Source: Pseudomonas sp. StFLB209
GTDB lineage: Bacteria; Pseudomonadota; Gammaproteobacteria; Pseudomonadales; Pseudomonadaceae
Assembly (NCBI RefSeq): GCF_000829415.1
Contig: NZ_AP014637.1
Coordinates: 124,001-188,000 of the forward strand
Direction of reading: 5' to 3'
DNA: 64,000 bases
In this document: positions 45,685 to 55,155 of the stretch, one piece after another
Layout of the letters: every line of letters starts with the position of its first letter
Numbering within the stretch: position 1 is the first letter of the stretch
Made by a program: the position numbers and the translations under genes
Notes under the pieces: generated by a model
Seen by the model: the letters and a program-made list of their open reading frames with translations, nothing else
Databases searched by the model: none
Told to the model about the DNA's origin: nothing

Positions 45685-46650
45685 TCAGCTCAGGCTGCCA
45701 TCAATGATCAGCACCAGCTTGCCCGACACCTGGTTGCTGGCAAGCTCTTCGAAAGCCGCCTGGGCCTGTTCGATCGGGTAAGTCCGCGCCAGCTGCGGGC
45801 TGAGCCGGCCTTCGGCGAACAGCGGCCAGACCTGCTGGCCGAGGTCGCTGAGCAAGTCGGCCTTGAACTGATCATCGCGGCTGCGCAGGGTCGAGCCCAG
45901 CAACTGAATACGCTTGCCCAGCACGTGGGCCAGGTCGAGCTGGGCATGGCGCCCGCCCATCATGCCGATCAGCACCCAGCGACCGTCCTGGGCCAGCAGT
46001 TTGAGGTTGGCATTGGAATAATCTTCGCCACCGACCGGATCGAGGATCGCGTCAAACGGGCCAAGCGCTTTCAGCCCATCCAGACCTTCGCTGCGTAGCA
46101 CACCGCCCTGGGCACCGAGCTGAACACAATAGTCCAGCCGCTCAGCGGAGCCGACACTGACCCAGACCGGGCTGCCAAAAGCCTTGCAGAGCTGAATCGC
46201 GGCTGAACCAACGCCACTTGCACCGGCGTGCAGCAAGACCTTTTCGCCAGGCTTGATGGCTGCCAGCTGGAACAGGTTCAGCCAGGCCGTGGCGTACACC
46301 TCCGGCAACGCTGCCGCTTCGGCCAGGCCCAGGTTTTCCGGGACCGGCAGAACATGGCGGGCATCGACCACCACCTCTTCAGCCATGCCGCCCCCGGCCA
46401 GCAGGGCGCAGACCCGGTCACCGACCTGCCAACTGCTGCCCGGCCCTACCTCGGCGATCACCCCGGCGCACTCCAGACCAAGTATTTCGCTGGCTCCAGG
46501 CGGTGGCGGGTACTTGCCTTCGCACTGCAGCAGGTCGGCGCGGTTGAGACCGGCAGCCGCCACCTTGATTCGTACTTGTCCTACATCGAGGGCTGGACTT
46601 GTGCTGTCAGCCCATTCCACATGTCCGTTAACGCCTTGCAATGCCTTCAC
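45685..46650 (-). CDS. NADPH:quinone oxidoreductase (zinc-free MDR family)
   Basis: The GTG at 46650 (KALQGVNGHVEWADS follows) starts a 321-residue medium-chain reductase. GLNRADLLQCEGKYPPPPGA is the QOR signature and LHAGASGVGSAAIQLCKAFG the NADPH site. Zinc ligands of the alcohol dehydrogenases are missing, as in QOR/PIG3-like proteins. It is convergent with the HAD gene. Confidence 0.88.
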   Translation of the reverse strand: MKALQGVNGHVEWADSTSPALDVGQVRIKVAAAGLNRADLLQCEGKYPPPPGASEILGLECAGVIAEVGPGSSWQVGDRVCALLAGGGMAEEVVVDARHVLPVPENLGLAEAAALPEVYATAWLNLFQLAAIKPGEKVLLHAGASGVGSAAIQLCKAFGSPVWVSVGSAERLDYCVQLGAQGGVLRSEGLDGLKALGPFDAILDPVGGEDYSNANLKLLAQDGRWVLIGMMGGRHAQLDLAHVLGKRIQLLGSTLRSRDDQFKADLLSDLGQQVWPLFAEGRLSPQLARTYPIEQAQAAFEELASNQVSGKLVLIIDGSLS

Positions 46651-46786
46651 AGTGCCTCCATAGTGAGTCAGGACTGAGCCCGCGGCCTATGCCGGGGGCT
46701 TTTGCATTATGCGACCGGGTCCATGGAACCGGCGATCTCTAAGACGGCCTAATATGCGTTATCAATTGTCTCCGCGTCGAATCAGC

Positions 46787-48868
46787 ATGAAGCATTTTAT
46801 CCCGAGCACCGCCCTCGCACTGCTCATCGGCCTGGCCACCCTGCCGATGTCAGCCAGCACCTTTGCCGCCAACAGCTGGGACAAGCTTCAGCCTGATCGC
46901 GACGAAGTGATTGCCAGCCTGAATGTCGTGGAGCTGCTCAAGCGCCACCACTACAGCAAGCCGCCACTGGACGACAAGCGTTCGGTCATCATCTACAACA
47001 GCTACCTCAAGCTGCTCGACCCCTCGCGCAGCTACTTTCTGGCCAGCGACGTCGCCGAGTTCGACAAATGGCAGACCCAGTTCGACGATTTTCTCAAAAG
47101 CGGCGACCTGAACGCCGGCTTCACCATCTACAAGCGCTACCTCGACCGCAGCAAGTCGCGCATGGACTTTGCCCTGGCTGAACTGAACAAGGGCGTCGAC
47201 AAGCTCGACTTCAACGCCAAGGAAACCCTGCTGGTCGACCGCAAGGACGCGCCATGGCCGAAAACCGCCGCCGAGATGGACGACTTGTGGCGCAAGCGCC
47301 TCAAGGATGAAGTCCTGCGCCTGAAGATCGCGGGCAAAGAACCGGCCAAGATTCAGGAGACCCTGACCAAGCGCTACAAGAACCAGCTGTCGCGCCTGAA
47401 CCAGACCCGCGCCGAAGACATCTTCCAGGCGTACCTGAACTCCTTCGCGATGTCTTACGACCCGCACACCAACTACCTGTCACCTGACAGCGCAGAGAAT
47501 TTCGACATCAACATGAGCCTGTCGCTCGAAGGCATCGGTGCGGTGCTGCAGAGCGACAGCGACAACGTCAAGATCGTGCGCCTGGTGCCGGCCGGTCCTG
47601 CGGCCAAGACCAAGCAGGTCTCGACCGCCGACAAGATCATCGGCGTCGCCCAGGGCGACAAGGAAATGGTCGACGTGATCGGCTGGCGTCTCGATGAGGT
47701 GGTCAAGCTGATTCGCGGCCCGAAAGGCTCGGTGGTGCGCCTGGAAATCATCCCGGCCAGCAATGCGCCGAACGACCAGACCAGCAAGGTGGTGTCGATC
47801 ACCCGCGAAGCGGTCAAGCTTGAAGAGCAGGCGGCCAAGAAGTCGATCCTCAACCTCAAGCAGGACGGTCGCGACTACAAGCTCGGCGTCATCGAAATCC
47901 CGGCCTTCTACCTGGACTTCAAGGCCTACCGCGCTGGCGATCCGGAGTACAAGAGCACCACCCGTGACGTGAAGAAACTGCTCACCGAGCTGCAGGCCGA
48001 GAAGGTCGACGGCCTGGTACTGGACCTGCGCAACAACGGCGGTGGCTCGCTGCAGGAAGCCACTGAGCTGACCAGCCTGTTTATCGAGAAAGGCCCGACC
48101 GTGCTGGTGCGTAACGCCGACGGCAAGGTCGATGTGCTCGAAGACGAAGCCAAAGGCGCCTTCTATAAAGGCCCGATGGCGGTACTGGTCAACCGGCTCT
48201 CGGCTTCGGCTTCGGAGATCTTCGCCGGCGCCATGCAGGACTATCATCGCGCACTGATCATCGGTGGCCAGACCTTCGGCAAAGGCACCGTGCAGACCAT
48301 CCAGCCGCTCAACCACGGCGAACTGAAGCTGACCCTGGCCAAGTTCTACCGGGTGTCCGGGCAAAGCACCCAGCACCAGGGTGTGGTGCCGGACATTACC
48401 TACCCGTCCTTGATCGACACCAAGGAAATCGGTGAAAGCGCTCTGCCTGAAGCCATGCCATGGGACAGCATCCCGCCGCGCATCCGCCCGGCAAGCGACC
48501 CGTTCAAGCCGTTCCTGGCGCAGTTGCAGGCGCGCCATGACCAGCGCAAGGTCAAGGACGCCGAGTTCGTGTTCATCGAAGACCGTCTGGCCCTGGCCCG
48601 CAAGCTGATGAGCGAGAAGAGCGTCAGCCTCAACGAGATCGATCGTCGCGCCGAACACACCGCCATCGAGAATCAGCAACTGGCGCTGGAAAACACCCGG
48701 CGCAAGGCCAAAGGCGAAGAACCGCTCAAGGAGCTGAAAAAGGAAGACGAAGAGGCGCTGCCAGTGGAAGACGAGAAGACCAAACCCGAGGATGACGCCT
48801 ACTTGGCCGAAACCGGGCGCATCCTTATCGACTATCTGGGCCTGAGTGCCACGGTGGCGAAAAAGTGA
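46787..48868 (+). CDS. prc: Tail-specific (C-terminal processing) protease Prc
   Basis: I chose MKHFIPSTALALLIGL (46787), which gives a clean signal peptide and 693 residues; 46754 is an alternative. The N-terminal helical domain is followed by a PDZ domain (MSLSLEGIGAVLQSDSDNVKI...GWRLDEVVKLIRGPKGSVV) and the S41 core, with Ser in VNRLSASASEIFAGAM and Lys in TFGKGTVQ forming the Ser-Lys dyad. A C-terminal DUF3340-like helical part follows. In the periplasm Prc trims lipoproteins and peptidoglycan hydrolases. Confidence 0.95.
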   Translation: MKHFIPSTALALLIGLATLPMSASTFAANSWDKLQPDRDEVIASLNVVELLKRHHYSKPPLDDKRSVIIYNSYLKLLDPSRSYFLASDVAEFDKWQTQFDDFLKSGDLNAGFTIYKRYLDRSKSRMDFALAELNKGVDKLDFNAKETLLVDRKDAPWPKTAAEMDDLWRKRLKDEVLRLKIAGKEPAKIQETLTKRYKNQLSRLNQTRAEDIFQAYLNSFAMSYDPHTNYLSPDSAENFDINMSLSLEGIGAVLQSDSDNVKIVRLVPAGPAAKTKQVSTADKIIGVAQGDKEMVDVIGWRLDEVVKLIRGPKGSVVRLEIIPASNAPNDQTSKVVSITREAVKLEEQAAKKSILNLKQDGRDYKLGVIEIPAFYLDFKAYRAGDPEYKSTTRDVKKLLTELQAEKVDGLVLDLRNNGGGSLQEATELTSLFIEKGPTVLVRNADGKVDVLEDEAKGAFYKGPMAVLVNRLSASASEIFAGAMQDYHRALIIGGQTFGKGTVQTIQPLNHGELKLTLAKFYRVSGQSTQHQGVVPDITYPSLIDTKEIGESALPEAMPWDSIPPRIRPASDPFKPFLAQLQARHDQRKVKDAEFVFIEDRLALARKLMSEKSVSLNEIDRRAEHTAIENQQLALENTRRKAKGEEPLKELKKEDEEALPVEDEKTKPEDDAYLAETGRILIDYLGLSATVAKK

Positions 48869-48996
48869 TAGAGGTCAGATGGCGATAGCATAGTGCCAAT
48901 CTGTCATCATACAGTCATGAAACTGTCGTGAAATAAGGGTCTGCTGACAACGTCAAGCAGACCCTTATTTTTTGCAGTCTTGCAGTAGAGATCGCC

Positions 48997-50769
48997 ATGA
49001 CCGTGACTGAACAACTGAGCGCCCTGGGTTCCATCCTGGCACAGGGTGATTTGCACAGCTTGTTCCAGCCCATCGTCATGCTTTCAGAGCGTCGCGTGCT
49101 GGGCTATGAAGCCCTGACCCGCGGCCCGTCCAACAGCCCCTTGCACTCGCCCATCAGCCTGTTCGCCGTGGCTCGCCAGGCCGGCCGTCTGAGCGAACTG
49201 GAACTGGCCTGCCGCGAGAGCGCATGCCGGCGCTTCAGCCAGCAACAACTGCCGGGCAAACTGTTTCTCAACGTCTCCCCCGAGTCGCTGCTCGAAGCCT
49301 CGCATCCGCCGGGACGCACCCTGAAGATGCTGCAGCGCTACAACATCGAGCCGCAGAACGTGGTCATCGAGCTGACCGAGCAGACCCCCACTGACGACTT
49401 CGACCTGCTCTACAAGGCTTTACACCACTACCGCGACATGGGCTTTTCGATTGCCCTGGACGATTTGGGCGCCGGCTATTCCAGCCTGCGGCTGTGGTCG
49501 GAGTTGCGCCCGGACTACGTGAAGATCGACAGGCACTTTATCGACGGCATTCATCAGGATGCCGTGAAGCGCGAATTCGTCGGTTCCATGCTGCAGATGG
49601 CCAAGGCATCGCGGGCGACGGTGATCGCCGAAGGCATCGAACTGGCGGATGAACTGGCGGTACTCACCGAAATGGGCATCGATCTGGTTCAAGGTTATCT
49701 GCTGGCCCGTCCTCAGGAATGCCCGCCGCGTGATGCCGGGCGCATGCTGCCCAAGGCCGAAGCCGCGCTGGTGCCGCTCAACGAAGACAACGCCGACCTC
49801 AGCGTGCTGCTGATCGCCCAGGCGGCGGTCAGCAGTGACACGCCCACGGCAAAAGTGCTCGATGCCTTCCGCCAGCAAGCCAATCTCAACTCGGTGGCGG
49901 TGCTGGATGCCAATTCCCGGCCTTGCGGCATCGTGCATCGACACTCGCTTTCAGAAGCCCTGCTCAAGCCCTTTGCCACCGAGCTGTTCGCCCGCAAGCC
50001 AATCAGCCGGTTGATGAGCGATGATTTTCTTGCCGTCGAGCTGAGCCAATCGCTGCAACAGGTCAGCCGCCTGCTGACCAGCCGCGCCCGCCAGCGCATC
50101 GAAGAAGACTTTATCATCACCAGCAACGGTGCCTATCTGGGGCTGGGCCGGCTGATCGACGTGCTCAAACTGATCACCGAGCAGAAGATCCAGCAAGCCC
50201 GTTACGCCAACCCGCTGACCTTGCTGCCCGGCAACGTGCCGATCCAGCAATGCCTGACGAGGGTGCTGCAACAACAGCGCGAGGCGGTGATCTGCTACGT
50301 CGATATCGATAGCTTCAAGCCGTTCAACGATATCTACGGCTACGCGCGCGGTGACGAAGTGTTGCTCTGCCTGGCGCACTGCCTGAACGAACGTATCGAC
50401 CCCAGCCGCGACTTCGTCGGGCATATCGGCGGTGACGACTTTCTGATGGTGCTGGGGGTGGAAGACTGGGAGAAACGCCTGCAGGTGCTGCTGGAGGACT
50501 TCCAGAATCAGTGCCGGCGCTTTTACCGCGCCGAGCACCTGCAAGCCGGCTGCTTCAACGCCTTGAACCGCCAGGGCGTGCGCCAGGAGTTTGCCCTGCT
50601 GTCGCTGTCGATCGGGGTGGTGTACCTGCGCGTGGAGGCCTGCGCGCAGATCGATGCCAGCCAGTTGGCGGACCTGGCGTCACAGGCCAAGCACTACGCC
50701 AAGGATGTGATCGGCGCCAGTATCCATTGCATCGATACCGCGCGGGTTGAGGAGTTGAGTGGCATCTGA
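48997..50769 (+). CDS. EAL-CBS-GGDDF protein (probable c-di-GMP phosphodiesterase)
   Basis: This 590-residue soluble protein has an EAL domain (about 15-250) with all key positions: GYEALTRG, LNVSPE, IELTEQ, LDDLGAGYSSL, KIDRHFIDGI and AEGIE. A CBS pair follows (about 260-395), then a GGDEF domain (about 415-575) in which the signature reads HIGGDDF. There is no RxxD inhibitory site ahead of it. The EAL half is therefore expected to hydrolyse c-di-GMP and the CBS/GGDDF part to sense nucleotides (inference). It is downstream of prc, as in other pseudomonads. Confidence 0.9.
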   Translation: MTVTEQLSALGSILAQGDLHSLFQPIVMLSERRVLGYEALTRGPSNSPLHSPISLFAVARQAGRLSELELACRESACRRFSQQQLPGKLFLNVSPESLLEASHPPGRTLKMLQRYNIEPQNVVIELTEQTPTDDFDLLYKALHHYRDMGFSIALDDLGAGYSSLRLWSELRPDYVKIDRHFIDGIHQDAVKREFVGSMLQMAKASRATVIAEGIELADELAVLTEMGIDLVQGYLLARPQECPPRDAGRMLPKAEAALVPLNEDNADLSVLLIAQAAVSSDTPTAKVLDAFRQQANLNSVAVLDANSRPCGIVHRHSLSEALLKPFATELFARKPISRLMSDDFLAVELSQSLQQVSRLLTSRARQRIEEDFIITSNGAYLGLGRLIDVLKLITEQKIQQARYANPLTLLPGNVPIQQCLTRVLQQQREAVICYVDIDSFKPFNDIYGYARGDEVLLCLAHCLNERIDPSRDFVGHIGGDDFLMVLGVEDWEKRLQVLLEDFQNQCRRFYRAEHLQAGCFNALNRQGVRQEFALLSLSIGVVYLRVEACAQIDASQLADLASQAKHYAKDVIGASIHCIDTARVEELSGI

Positions 50770-50803
50770 GCCGGATAATCGCTTAACTGATCGGCATTAC
50801 CCA

Positions 50804-50854
50804 ACAGGAGTGGCTTTAGCCGCGAAGGCTTCGCCGCTGAAGCGGCTCCTACAG
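50804..50854. repeat. REP pair
   Basis: CAGGAGTGGCTTTAGCCGCG and an inverted AGCGGCTCCTACAGG unit, between the convergent EAL and LysR genes. Confidence 0.8.
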
Positions 50855-50901
50855 GGCCCTACGCGATGGCAAGACGGCGGCCTGGCCAAACAACCTCAAG
50901 C

Positions 50902-51822
50902 CTACGGCAGGTGCTGGCCGGCCTCATGCACCAGCCAGTCATGCACCGCGCGCCGTGATGGCGTGCTCAATGCGCCTTCGCGGTACACCAGCACGTACTT
51001 TTTACGCGCCTTGATCGGCTGGCCAAACGGCACGATCAGCGAGCCTTCCACCAGTTCGTTGGTGATCAGGGTCTTGCGCGCGATGGCCACGCCCATGCCC
51101 ATGCGCGCCGCCTCGATGGTCAGGTGGTTGCGGTTGAACGTGTGGCCACGGCGCACATCCACCCCCTCGGCGCCAATCGCCGTCAGGTAAAACTCCCACT
51201 CGGCGTATTCGTAGCTGCCGCGCCAGGCGGTGATGTCGTGCAGCAGCGGGTAATGCACCAACTGGCTGGGGCCGTCCAGCGGCGGCCGGCCTTCCAGCAG
51301 TTTCGGCGAGCACACCGGGTACAACTCTTCTTCCAGCAACGGCGTGGTCTGCAACCCTGGGTAGCTGCCGTCGTTAAGGTCAATGGCCAGATCGAAATCA
51401 TCGTCGCGCAGCGAGCCGCTGCTGTCCTCGGCGATCACCCGCAACTGGATGTCGGGAAACGCCTGTTGCAGACGCGGCAGGCGCGGCATCAGCCACTTGT
51501 GCAAAAAGGACGGGATCGAGCGCAGCTTGAACACCCCGCCGATCTGCCCGGAATACAACAGGCGCAACTCATCGCTGATGCGCCCCTGCACCTCGTTGGC
51601 GACCAGCGCCAGACGCTGGCCTTCGGCGGTCAGTTCCAGACCACGGCCGACCCGGTGAAACAGGGCAAAGCCCAGGCGCTCTTCGAGCTGGCGCATTTGC
51701 TGGCTGATCGCGCCAGGGGTGACGTGCAGCTCATCGGCGCAGCGGGTAAAGGACAGATGTCGTGCGGCACAGGCAAACACCTGTAGCCAGGCATGCATCT
51801 GGGCATTGACGATTCGGCTCAT
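50902..51822 (-). CDS. LysR-family regulator (GcvA-like), divergent from sdaA
   Basis: This 306-residue protein has the helix-turn-helix LSFTRCADELHVTPGAISQQMRQLE and a GcvA-like ligand domain (SFLHKWLMPRLPRLQQAFPD). It is divergent from the serine deaminase gene with 122 bp between them, so it is a candidate activator of sdaA in response to serine, glycine or a related amino acid. Confidence 0.9.
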   Translation of the reverse strand: MSRIVNAQMHAWLQVFACAARHLSFTRCADELHVTPGAISQQMRQLEERLGFALFHRVGRGLELTAEGQRLALVANEVQGRISDELRLLYSGQIGGVFKLRSIPSFLHKWLMPRLPRLQQAFPDIQLRVIAEDSSGSLRDDDFDLAIDLNDGSYPGLQTTPLLEEELYPVCSPKLLEGRPPLDGPSQLVHYPLLHDITAWRGSYEYAEWEFYLTAIGAEGVDVRRGHTFNRNHLTIEAARMGMGVAIARKTLITNELVEGSLIVPFGQPIKARKKYVLVYREGALSTPSRRAVHDWLVHEAGQHLP

Positions 51823-51944
51823 TGAACAGTTCCGCTAAAGCGTTGCATAGGAACAATCGTTTGTCGTTTCAGGACCGCCAGCCAAAGATAAAGCCATCAG
51901 ATGGGGCCTGTTGCCTCAGGCTATTTATCCGAGGGTTACACGAC

Positions 51945-53321
51945 ATGGCTATCAGCGTCTTCGACATGTTCAAAATCGGCATCGGGCCGTCCAGTTCGCA
52001 TACCGTCGGGCCGATGCGTGCCGGTGCAACCTTCGTGACCGACCTGCGCAAGCACAATCTGCTGCCGAGCGTGGAACGAATTGAAGTGCGATTGTACGGG
52101 TCTCTGTCGGCCACGGGTATCGGCCATGCCAGCGACCGCGCCACCGTGATGGGGCTGATGGGCGAATGGCCCGACCGCGTCGACATCGTCGATGTCAATC
52201 AGCGCGTCGAAAACCTGCTCAAGGACCAGCGCCTGAACGTCGCAGGCGAGCAGGACATCGAGTTTATCTGGGCACGCGACATGCTGCTGCTCGACGAAAG
52301 CCTGCCCTTCCACCCCAACGGCATGACGATTTGCGCCTATGGCGCGACCGGCGAGTTGTACGAGCAAACCTACTACTCGATCGGCGGCGGCTTCATCATC
52401 AATGCCGAGCAGGCCGCCAGCGGTCAGCTGGACGGTGACAGTACCGAACTGCCTTATGACTTCTCCAGTGCCAAGGAGCTGCTGCGCCTGTGCAAGACGC
52501 ACAACCTGAGCATTTCGGCGTTGATGATGGAGAACGAAAAGTGCTGGCGCAGTGAAGCAGAAATCCGCGTCAAGATTCTCGATATCTGGGCTGCCATGCA
52601 GGCTTGCGTCAACAAAGGCCTGAGCGAACAAGGCATTCTGCCCGGCGGCCTGAATGTGCGTCGTCGCGCCTGGCGCTTGCACCAGAGCCTGCTGGAGGTG
52701 GGCAAGGCCAACGTGATCGGCTCGACCCTCAGCGCCATGGAGTGGGTCAACCTGTTCGCCCTGGCGGTCAACGAAGAAAACGCCGCCGGCGGGCGCATGG
52801 TCACCGCGCCCACCAACGGTGCGGCGGGTATTGTCCCGGCGGTACTGCATTACTTCATGAAATTCAACCCGGCGGCCAATGACGACGATGTGGTGCGGTT
52901 TTTCCTCAGTGCCTCGGCAGTGGGCATCCTGTGCAAGAAAAACGCTTCGATCTCCGGCGCCGAAGTGGGCTGTCAGGGTGAAGTCGGCTCGGCCTGCGCC
53001 ATGGCGGCGGCCGGCATCGCAGAGATTCTCGGCGCCACCCCACAGCAGGTGGAAAACGCCGCAGAAATCGGCCTGGAACACAATCTGGGCCTGACCTGCG
53101 ACCCGGTCGGCGGGCTGGTGCAAGTGCCGTGCATCGAGCGCAACGCGATTGCCGCAGTGAAAGCCATCAACGCAGCACAAATGGCCTTGCGCGGCGACGG
53201 TGAGCACTTCATTTCCCTCGACCAGGCGATCCGCACCATGCGCGACACCGGCGCGGACATGCACGATAAATACAAGGAAACCTCGCGCGGTGGCCTGGCG
53301 GTCAGCCTGGTAGAGTGCTGA
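51945..53321 (+). CDS. sdaA: L-serine ammonia-lyase (iron-sulphur)
   Basis: Start at 51945 ([20 protein letters not shown]), 458 residues; the frame is open to 51822 but the family start is clear. The single-chain SdaA has the beta domain with the SSSHTVGPM turn and the alpha domain with [32 protein letters not shown] and the [16 protein letters not shown] cluster ligands of the oxygen-sensitive [4Fe-4S]. It makes pyruvate and ammonia from L-serine. Confidence 0.95.
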   Translation: MAISVFDMFKIGIGPSSSHTVGPMRAGATFVTDLRKHNLLPSVERIEVRLYGSLSATGIGHASDRATVMGLMGEWPDRVDIVDVNQRVENLLKDQRLNVAGEQDIEFIWARDMLLLDESLPFHPNGMTICAYGATGELYEQTYYSIGGGFIINAEQAASGQLDGDSTELPYDFSSAKELLRLCKTHNLSISALMMENEKCWRSEAEIRVKILDIWAAMQACVNKGLSEQGILPGGLNVRRRAWRLHQSLLEVGKANVIGSTLSAMEWVNLFALAVNEENAAGGRMVTAPTNGAAGIVPAVLHYFMKFNPAANDDDVVRFFLSASAVGILCKKNASISGAEVGCQGEVGSACAMAAAGIAEILGATPQQVENAAEIGLEHNLGLTCDPVGGLVQVPCIERNAIAAVKAINAAQMALRGDGEHFISLDQAIRTMRDTGADMHDKYKETSRGGLAVSLVEC

Positions 53322-53341
53322 GGCCTGGCGTCTCGTGGTTG

Positions 53342-53446
53342 TTGTAGGAGCAGCTTTAGCTGCGAAGGCGTTTCGTAGATTGCCTTTCCCGGCTAATCTT
53401 CCCTGCTAAAGCAGGTCCTACAAACTAAAGCAGGTCCTACAAACTA
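53342..53446. repeat. REP unit with a 19-bp direct repeat
   Basis: A GTAGGAGCAGCTTTAGCTGC unit is followed by CTAAAGCAGGTCCTACAAA repeated in tandem at about 53406-53443. The second half is therefore duplicated compared with the other REP pairs in this window. Confidence 0.75.
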
Positions 53447-53465
53447 ACGCCGAGCAAGCGATCGA

Positions 53466-53726
53466 TTACCCCTGACGTTTGACCGGATCGGCTGCGGCGG
53501 CATGCCGGCGGCTGGCGCGCTCTTTGACATCACGCACCAGCGCGGCAAGATCCCGGCCGCCGGTCAGGCTGGCGACCGGAATCCCAGGCACGAGCAATTC
53601 GCGGGCGTGGCTCTCGGGGTTGAGCAACTCCAGAGTGATGGTGCCTTCTTGGGAAATCGTGCAGCGGCAAGGCGTGGGGGCAAACGCTTTTTCCAGAATA
53701 TGGCGCAGCTCGTTGTGCGAAAACAT
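53466..53726 (-). CDS. DUF1652 protein (copy A)
   Basis: This 86-residue protein begins MFSHNELRHILEKAFAPTPC and has the CTISQEGTITLELLNPES core. It is related to the DUF1652 protein at 54656-54916 (shared L-R-I-E-F-P-C-C pattern at the N-terminus). The family is known only from pseudomonads and their relatives and has no assigned role. Confidence 0.85.
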   Translation of the reverse strand: MFSHNELRHILEKAFAPTPCRCTISQEGTITLELLNPESHARELLVPGIPVASLTGGRDLAALVRDVKERASRRHAAAADPVKRQG

Positions 53727-53845
53727 CAGAACATCCCTTCATCCGTATCGTTGGTTAGCGAGTGAGTCAAGTTCAAAACCTTAGTCTAGACCGCTCAGTG
53801 CAACGTTCAGTGATTTCGCCCGGAATACGACCAAAGTCTCAAAGC

Positions 53846-54541
53846 TCAGCCCAGCATGTCGCTGATCCAGCGCACCTGCTGACTGATGTCCTGGACCTTG
53901 TCCTGCGCCACCGCCTGACGGGCCTTGGCGAAGCCTTTGAGGGTCTGCTGCTTCTGCCGCAGGACCCGTTGCCACTTGTTCAAAAATGCCGGGCTGCGAA
54001 CCTGCAATTGCACCGGGCCGAAGTACAGTTGCTCGGCGCTGTAGCTCACCGGCCCGCTACGTTCAGCGACAATGATTTCATAATCAAAGCGGTTCTCCCG
54101 CAACGCCTCCTCAGCCAGGATGCAATAGCCGTTATCCATCAGCCACTGGCGCAGTTCCCGCTCGCCGCCATTGGGCTGCATGATCAGCCGTTCGGCGCCG
54201 CTCAATCGCGCCCTGCCCGCCTGAAGAATGTCACGGATGGTTTCGCCGCCCATACCACACAGGCTGATCGCGGTGATTGCATCATGAGCTTCGATTGCCG
54301 CCAGACCGTCAGCCAGACGCACGCTGATCTGCGCCTGCAGGCCATATTCACGTACCGTGCGGGTTGCTGCATGAAAGGGCGTCAACGCCACCTCGCCGGC
54401 CACCGCCGAAGCAATCACCCCGCGCTGCACCAAGGCGACCGGCAGGTAGCCGTGGTCCGAGCCGATATCGATAAACCGGGCACCTGCGGGCACGTGAGCG
54501 GCAACGCGCTCCAGGCGCATGGACAAAGTCTGTTGGTTCAC
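53846..54541 (-). CDS. TrmK-like tRNA (adenine-N1)-methyltransferase family protein
   Basis: I chose the GTG at 54541 (NQQTLSMRLERVAAHVPAG follows), 231 residues. The SAM site is FIDIGSDHGYLPVALVQRG, followed by ISLCGMGGETIRDIL and LIMQPNGGERELRQWLMDNG, which match the TrmK/YqfN family (m1A22 of tRNA in Bacillus). Whether this family methylates tRNA in Pseudomonas is not established. It is between two DUF1652 genes on the same strand. Confidence 0.85.
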   Translation of the reverse strand: MNQQTLSMRLERVAAHVPAGARFIDIGSDHGYLPVALVQRGVIASAVAGEVALTPFHAATRTVREYGLQAQISVRLADGLAAIEAHDAITAISLCGMGGETIRDILQAGRARLSGAERLIMQPNGGERELRQWLMDNGYCILAEEALRENRFDYEIIVAERSGPVSYSAEQLYFGPVQLQVRSPAFLNKWQRVLRQKQQTLKGFAKARQAVAQDKVQDISQQVRWISDMLG

Positions 54542-54655
54542 CGGCAGCCCCTTCAAGCACGCGCATCTGGCCCGGATGGCCAGAACGGGGCGCGACTTTA
54601 TCGGGCAATGCCGGGGTTTTCAAATCGGCGTTCAGGATAAACAACCTGCCGGTCA

Positions 54656-54916
54656 TCACGCCCGGCGCTGCTCCTGCTCCCGGGTGATTTGCTCCTGGCG
54701 GGAAAACGCTTGGCGCACCTGCTGGACCAGACCGGAAATCGCTCGGGCCGAGTTCAGTTCCCTGGCATTGAGATTATTGGCGACAAACGCCGGATGGCCG
54801 TATTCAGGACGATAAAGACTGATGGTCATCAAGTGATCGGGGCTGATCGTGCACAGGCATTTGGTTGGCAGAAAGCCGGATTCGATAATCTGACGTAATT
54901 CGAGGGACGACATCAT
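54656..54916 (-). CDS. DUF1652 protein (copy B)
   Basis: This 86-residue protein starts MMSSLELRQIIESGFLPTKC and has CTISPDHLMTISLYRPEYG. It is a diverged paralogue of the gene at 53466. Both are single small ORFs on the minus strand around the TrmK-like gene. Confidence 0.85.
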   Translation of the reverse strand: MMSSLELRQIIESGFLPTKCLCTISPDHLMTISLYRPEYGHPAFVANNLNARELNSARAISGLVQQVRQAFSRQEQITREQEQRRA

Positions 54917-55011
54917 GCTTGATCTCCACGGCCAGACAGTGGCCTATGGCTAATGGATGAAGCACGGGAGAAATCGTTCCGGGAATTAGCTGAGCGGTTG
55001 CTTGTGCCTGG

Positions 55012-55155
55012 CATACAACCGCCCAGCGTTGACATCCTCCCCGGCCTGAAGGCCGGAGATTCCTACGGCGCTCAGGCGCGGCATCGAGCCGCCCCCGAGT
55101 CGCTTCGGTGGGTTCCTGCTGCTGGCGCCATGACCTCTGCGCTCACTTCACAGGC
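55012..55155 (-). ncRNA. Predicted omega-RNA of tnpB copy 2 with its 16-nt guide
   Basis: By the same reasoning as copy 1, the right end at 55028 closes with the hairpin and GATGTCAAC. The guide would be 55012-55027 read on the minus strand (GCTGGGCGGTTGTATG). The 5' limit is not known. Confidence 0.4.

Noticed and set aside
51936-53264. 442-codon frame opposite sdaA
   Set aside because: Shadow of sdaA with no family-like motifs.
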